Shown here: positions 58,528 through 64,000 of the stretch, one piece after another
How positions within the stretch are numbered: position 1 is the stretch's first letter
How the letters are laid out: each line of letters begins with the position of its first letter
DNA from: Sisyra terminalis
Lineage: Eukaryota > Arthropoda > Insecta > Neuroptera > Sisyridae
Assembly: GCA_958496175.1 (NCBI GenBank)
Contig: OY292277.1
Coordinates: forward strand, 47,565,050-47,629,049
Length of the DNA stretch: 64,000 bases
Direction of reading: 5' to 3'
Position numbers and translations under genes: made by a program
The notes under the pieces: generated by a model
Seen by the model: only the letters and a program-made list of their open reading frames with translations
What the model was told of the DNA's origin: nothing
Databases searched by the model: none

Positions 58528-61500
58528 TTTACATCTTTTCCATTGTACACACTTAACAAAATCGAAGTATAAAGAAATTCAAAATTTCCAAAATTTTCTG
58601 TCCAACTTATTGACTTTATTCCAAGTCCAATACAATTGCTTAACATTCAAGAGTTCCTTGACCACTGGACTCCTTAGAGTTGTAGGATAAAATCTTTACC
58701 ATATAGCACATAACGCCATACGATAGCAAAACTCTGATAAATATCAACGATTGCAAAACTTTTCACAATTTGAAGTTTATGTCAACCCCTGTTCCTAGGG
58801 GTTTTCTATATTTACCACTTATGATGCGAAAGATTAACTTTCCTTTGTACAGCAAAGCTTTTCTTCACAAAATTGAACCAAAAAGGAATATGAAAGCTCC
58901 AAATTCTTTTTCTCTGTACAAATAATACTTTTTTAAGAAGTATCGCTTTTTTTTAAAGTCAAGCCATCTTTTTTTAACCAATTGTAAATATATTTCTATT
59001 CATACTATTTAAGGTAGTTCATGAAAGTAGTTTATTAGGAAATCAAAGGATGTTAGTGTTATTATAGCGTTTGCTTCATAAAACGCAACCGATTTTTTAA
59101 CACTCTATATAAAAAAACAAATAATTTAACCCTCTGTTGTTTTATGATATTTTTTATGAAACAAGTGAATCTCGTTTTCCATAGCCACCCACTGAATTGG
59201 AAAGACGTCGTCAACAACGAAGGGGGACACAAATGATAATTGGTTTGTACTTTTCCTGGTGGACATGGTTGAATGTTTCGGATAAAATAAAATCCAGGAT
59301 GGGTGCGTTCCCGAGAGATAAATGATCACATAATATTATAAAATACGCGACCGCGACGCGCCCTTACTTCTACAACTTCCATTAATAATTTATTAAAATT
59401 TCCTCATACGACTATTTTGAATTTCTTGGGAGGAATCGACCGGAAATGACATTTCACTGACCATCGGACAGCGTGAGAGAGATACATATCAAAAAAAAAA
59501 AAGAAGAAAAAAAATTCGCTACTTTTTTATTTATTTTTTTTCACCACATATACTTAATATGATTATAAATTTTCTAACCCAAAAAGAACCAATCGAGGAG
59601 CCGTCTCTCATCGAACAATCTCGTTAGGAACAATGACGCATCAACTTGTTTATATTATTGTTTTGTTTATGAAACAAAAGCTAAAGATTTTCGAAATCCG
59701 TAGCCACCTACACTTATCATCACATTACGACCAAAGCTGTCAATTGATTTCAAAACGAGACGCCACCAAGTCTCAAAAAAAAAAACGATTCTCACGACAT
59801 CAAAATTCAGTTCAATCGAAAAGTGCCCTCTTTCGATTTTTTTTTTAAGAAAATTGTCATTATAATTTAATCTAAAAGCGCAGCAAACTTGAAAAATAAG
59901 TAATTAAAACAGTAGTCGGTAAAATGTTCAAAGAACCGAGAGTATGTGTATCGGAATGGAAGCGTGAAAGAATACCACGTACATGTTGAGCGTAACAGAG
60001 AGAACAGATTGTTGCAGCTATTCAGAAATAACAAAGTTAATTAACCCGGGGTTTTGGTCCCGGTTCAGTCCCCCCGGTGCGGTACGAAATTAAATTCGCT
60101 GAATATAAAATCACAATATCAGCATACGTGTCGTTTTTGATTAATGTAAAATACAATCGTGAAGAAATCTACTTTTTTTTACTTCATTTTTCAGTAGTCA
60201 CAATTAAATCTACCTAGTAACAATTAAATGCTTTTTAAACTCAATTGAAATCCCAAACTATAAAATTGAAATTGCTAATGTTTTCATCAAAATTTTTTGG
60301 ACCCCAATATTGCAAACAAATCAAGTCCCATTCAAAAGAGCCTCAAAAATAGACAGGAGCTTAAAGAAGGAAAATACAAGAAAATTTAGTATTATGCAGA
60401 AAATTTGTTTACTTACAAACTTAAGAAAAATATCTTCTTTTTCGGCTAAAAATAAGATGAATACTTGTTAGTTTTATACTCTAAGATTCATCATTATAAT
60501 AGTTCTGCTTATTTTGAAAAATAAATTATATACCAAACCTTAGTTGAGAAAAATTCGCAAATATATCTGGGTAATTGCGATACCACCAAAGAGCCGAAAA
60601 TGCCAAGCAATACTAACTGAACGAAGAATAGAATACCTCGTTCTCCTATGGACACATATTTAAAAAATTTGGGATTAGACAATGTCCTAAATGTGGTCCT
60701 CATACTATGCTAAGCGGTGAATTTAAATTCGAAGCTTCCCTAGGCCCTATTCAATATTTCACCCTTTTACTCCATAACAAGTAAGTTATCAGGATAAAAC
60801 ATGTCTTTTTCAAATTATATACTATAGTTATGAATTCATTTTTAATAATTTTTACCGAACTTCTTTTGAATTAATATATAATTTTTAAATATAACTTACT
60901 AAGTGAACCCAGCAGACGTTGTCCTGCCAACCAATGGTTGTGAATGGTTGTAAATAAATTAATTTAATTTGGGAAAAAAAGCTTGTGAATTATTAGAATC
61001 AAATTCTTTATCAACCCGCAGCATCCCTTACTGTACCAATTATAACTTACGCTCAAGATATATATTTATCTATTACGTTTTAAGAAAATTTGCTCTTCCT
61101 CTAAAAGCTGTTAATTTTTCTTTTGCTTGTATTTTTCCTGTTCGACCTGAATGTAGGCTTAGATTTCCACGCTGTTGTATTCTTTCCTCCAGCATCGTCA
61201 ATCTTTAGCGATGTTTTTTAAGTCAGGGTAGTCTATTCCCATTTTTAATACAGCCAAAACTTTGAATCATTTTCATCCTTTTTTTCTTACGATCTTTCAA
61301 ACTCATGGCCAGTTTAATAACACTTTTTATTCTGCAAATTTTGCACTTACAAATAGGAGTCTTTATTGTCCTCTATAGATAAATATTTTCAATTGAAAAA
61401 TCTCTAAATCTGATGAACTAATTGGCTAAGCTTTTGATCGATTTTTTCAGTTTAAACCAATGGTATTTGACATAAGCTGCTTAGAAATGAAGAGAAATCA

Positions 61501-64000
61501 AGCAATAAAAATAAGTAATATGTATGTATTAATAAAGTTTTAAACCATTAAAAGGAAAAAACAACGTCAAAAAGGGGGTAAACTTCATAAAGTATCGATA
61601 ATTATTTTCTGTATAAGAGGTACTTTCCAATTTTATCAAAGTAGTAAGCCAAAAAAACCTATATAAAAAAAGCATTGAATACTCCAATGTAACATCCCCA
61701 AATTTCAATCCCGCGATGGTACTTACTAACGTTATCACAAAAAAAGCTCAAACTTGGGAAGTTTTTTTGCAATTACTCCATCACTGCTATAGGTTCAGGG
61801 CTGGATTTACTAACTTGGTTCAATTAGCTGCAGCCTACAGGTTTTTACCAATCATTTACTCAGCGACACCTGAAAATCATGAAATTTTACTTTTGAAATC
61901 CAAAACAAAGTTTTGGAGTGTCGAATAAATTCGAAAATTAAACAATCCCTAATTTATATAGGATAGCTGTTGGGAAAATAAGAAATTTTACACTTGTTAA
62001 TTTGATAGCATGGTTTGAATTGCATTAGCATCCAAAAGAAAAGGTTGATAAGAAATCGATCCAATTTTTGTAAGACTTTTTAAAAAGACATTTTTTAAAA
62101 AGTGCATTAAAAAAGACCCTCGAAAGCAATCCTCGCCATTTCGTGGAGTTTCATTTGGCTTTATCAAAGTGTGTCAGAAAAAAACATTGTCAAACGATCA
62201 CAACAATGTCAACGAACGAGACGCAACAATCGAACGATTTACGTCCGACAATGAAATGTTTTACGCGGCGGTAAAAGATCAAAGTCGGTCGCGAGAATGT
62301 CTTTGGCATGATGTGCCATTGTTTTCACACAACGTACCGCGAATCCCAACCGGGCAAAAAAATTCGCGAAAAAAATACACACACACAAATTCCCTCTTGC
62401 TATCTGTCTCACTTGAATCCCCAGGATAAATAAAACACGTCATACAAGATTTTTTCGATTTCTCTTTTTCTCGTTCAAGTACTTAGGTACTACAACCCTC
62501 TGTCGTTGCTTTCAAGTAAATGGCCAACATTTCCGTATTGCATTCTCGTATTTCAGTGCATTCCGTGTGATGAACGTGAAAAAATTAAGTGAAAGAAAAG
62601 AGAAAAAAAATATATATATAGCTGCCGATGTGCTCCCCACAATTCACTTAAAGGAGGCTGCCTTTCGGAAGAATTGATGGAAAAATCAAACGTCTTTTTT
62701 CCCTTGAAATTCTTTAATGAAATGATAGAGGGATTTTTATAAAAATTAGTACATTATATCTGAAAGGCCTCGTCTACCAACTGTTTATCACTGCAAATGC
62801 GAATCTTGATTACGTCTTATTCCATTTTTGGAAAGTGCAAATATTTTTGGATTCCTCGTTAAAATTGTCATTTAAATAAAACTTTTATTGGTTAATCTAT
62901 AGATAATTACTTTCGTTAATAAATTGATAACTTCCTAAAATACCAGAGCCACTAAGCTCATACATAGACTAATTAGACAAAGAGAAACTAGTACTGGGCT
63001 AACTAGGTAAATTTTATACCAAGGATTTAAAAATTAAAATAATATAAAAACGTAATGGTGTTTTAAGATAATATGGTTCAACTACCAATTATGCTAAAAA
63101 ACCAATCAAGTCCATCAAACTACCTCCCTTATAAAGATTTCCATTTAAACTAATTATTACTAAAGGGAAATTTACATAACGAAAGTTTCTTCCCAAATCT
63201 CAAAAATTTGGGAAGAAAGTTGCCAATTATTAGTCAACAATTATTATTCTTTGGTGACTGTTTAACGTTGCATCAATTCAAAGTTCTTTAGTTGTGCATG
63301 GGAATGGAAAATTCTTTTGAAAAACCATAAGAAAATTATTTTTTGTATTCTATAATCGATAAAAGACATTACAAAAGTGAGGATATATACATTTTTAGTT
63401 CGAAAAAAATATTTTTTTCACAAAAAAAAAAAATGTTTCAATATTAATAAGCAAATGCGGGTAACAGTCCATATATTGAAACGGAAATATAAGTAGATCA
63501 TTGAGTAGTATTTATAACATTAATGAAAATTCACACAATTTCTACAATTCTACAACGGAAAACAATTAATTACCCTAAAAATTTCTCTCAATTCTTTTTC
63601 TATGGAATTTACTCTAAGATTAATTGTGTTTATTGTATGTACAAGCTAAGCTTCTCATTAATCATTTCAATAATTAGTCTTTATATATAAGGATAACTGT
63701 TTTTCCATACAATTAAAATATAGTTACAATTTAAACCAAAATCCAGTGACTAATTTTAAGGATTTAAAAAATATTGACTTAGCTGGAAAATAAGGAAATT
63801 TTTTATTTTTTTTTTAAAAAGAATGTATCATTGTGAATGGATTTATAATAAGTAGACATCGGATTATATACACTATCAAAATGCCAAAATATGCATGCAA
63901 ATATGCACTTAAAATGGGCGAAATATGCACACAATATACACAATCAAATAACCATTTATAATAATTTATATTTATTATCACATTATATTTTTTATTTATC
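58528..64000. other. Non-coding stretch with islands at 59.1-60.1 and 62.1-62.7 kb
   Basis: AT-rich background with two less AT-rich islands. Around 59130-60120 are TACGCGACCGCGACGCGCCC and TTAACCCGGGGTTTTGGTCC. Around 62130-62660 are CGGTCGCGAGAATG and CGCGAATCCCAACCGGGC. Open frames there (59126-59329 minus, 59633-59848 plus, 62169-62429 plus) have no recognised domain and are not called. They could be conserved regulatory DNA. Confidence 0.4.
63835..63960 (+). repeat. AAATATGCA-rich sequence, possible end of an element cut by the window
   Basis: TAGACATCGGATTATATACAC is followed by CCAAAATATGCATGC, AAATATGCACTT and GAAATATGCACAC. Repeated ATATGCA after an ACATCGGAT-type start resembles ends of arthropod DNA-transposon repeats I have seen. 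Only part is inside the window, so the class is not assigned. Confidence 0.3.

Noticed and set aside
60509..60703. 64-codon minus-strand frame with a hydrophobic middle resembling a membrane segment
   Set aside because: Single short hydrophobic stretch, no partner exons and no family match that I recognise.
61785..61850. CAGGGCTGGATTTACTAAC considered as the end of another DNA transposon
   Set aside because: No matching opposite terminus or target duplication could be found.
62169..62429. 86-codon plus-strand frame in a less AT-rich island
   Set aside because: Polar, low-complexity translation without domain. The composition alone explains the open frame.
1..64000. CRISPR arrays, bacterial operons, rRNA genes and complete tRNA genes
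   Set aside because: None were found. The tandem repeats have units of 170-550 bp without unique spacers, and the sequence is eukaryotic in character.

Overview
This 64 kb window is eukaryotic nuclear DNA, most likely from an arthropod and probably an insect. It is strongly A+T-rich and full of homopolymer runs. No ribosome-binding sites, operons or long open frames are present. The longest open frames are about 100 codons, and none is recognisable as a host gene. The repeat content supports an insect: Jockey/LINE-type reverse transcriptase relics, an 8-bp-duplication hAT element, TA-flanked mariner-like palindromes, Helitron-like 3' ends closing in CTAGT, and Penelope-like (PLE) repeat motifs. 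The order cannot be told from the sequence. The window is best read as a gene desert or a very large intron built from decayed mobile elements and local tandem duplications.

Layout. 1-4.5 kb: AT-rich DNA with a hammerhead-ribozyme-like inverted repeat cluster (1.36-1.92 kb). 4.5-6.96 kb: seven-copy tandem array, period about 333 bp. 8.75-10.47 kb: foldback element with arms of about 390 bp. 12.97-13.90 kb: 461-bp tandem duplication. 14.1-15.1 kb: two further small inverted-repeat elements with hammerhead-like cores. 16.3-18.8 kb: two Helitron-like elements, one per strand. 19.4-19.7 kb: LINE tail relic. 22.6-25.0 kb: composite of nested mariner-like palindromes. 26.8-27.5 kb: three-copy tandem repeat. 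30.9-31.3 kb: second copy of the first hammerhead-like family. 39.3-40.7 kb: hAT-like element split by a TA-flanked palindrome. 42.4-47.0 kb: short tandem duplications and another palindrome family. 47.3-48.2 kb: another mariner-like palindrome. 50.5-52.3 kb: Jockey-like LINE relic beside a palindrome and 170-bp repeats. 54.7-55.0 kb: clean hAT MITE. 55.5-58.5 kb: tandem duplications. 58.5-64 kb: unannotatable sequence with a few less AT-rich islands.

The most interesting signal is a set of small inverted-repeat elements sharing the layout stem I, CUGANGA, stem II, GAAA, a short palindrome, stem I. This is the layout of a type I hammerhead ribozyme. In two families the stem I arms can be paired by eye although their sequences are unrelated. 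Hammerheads with very short stem III are known from Penelope-like retroelements, so the parsimonious reading is non-autonomous PLE-derived repeats. No PLE reverse transcriptase is visible in the window. All protein-coding traces are inactive transposon fragments.
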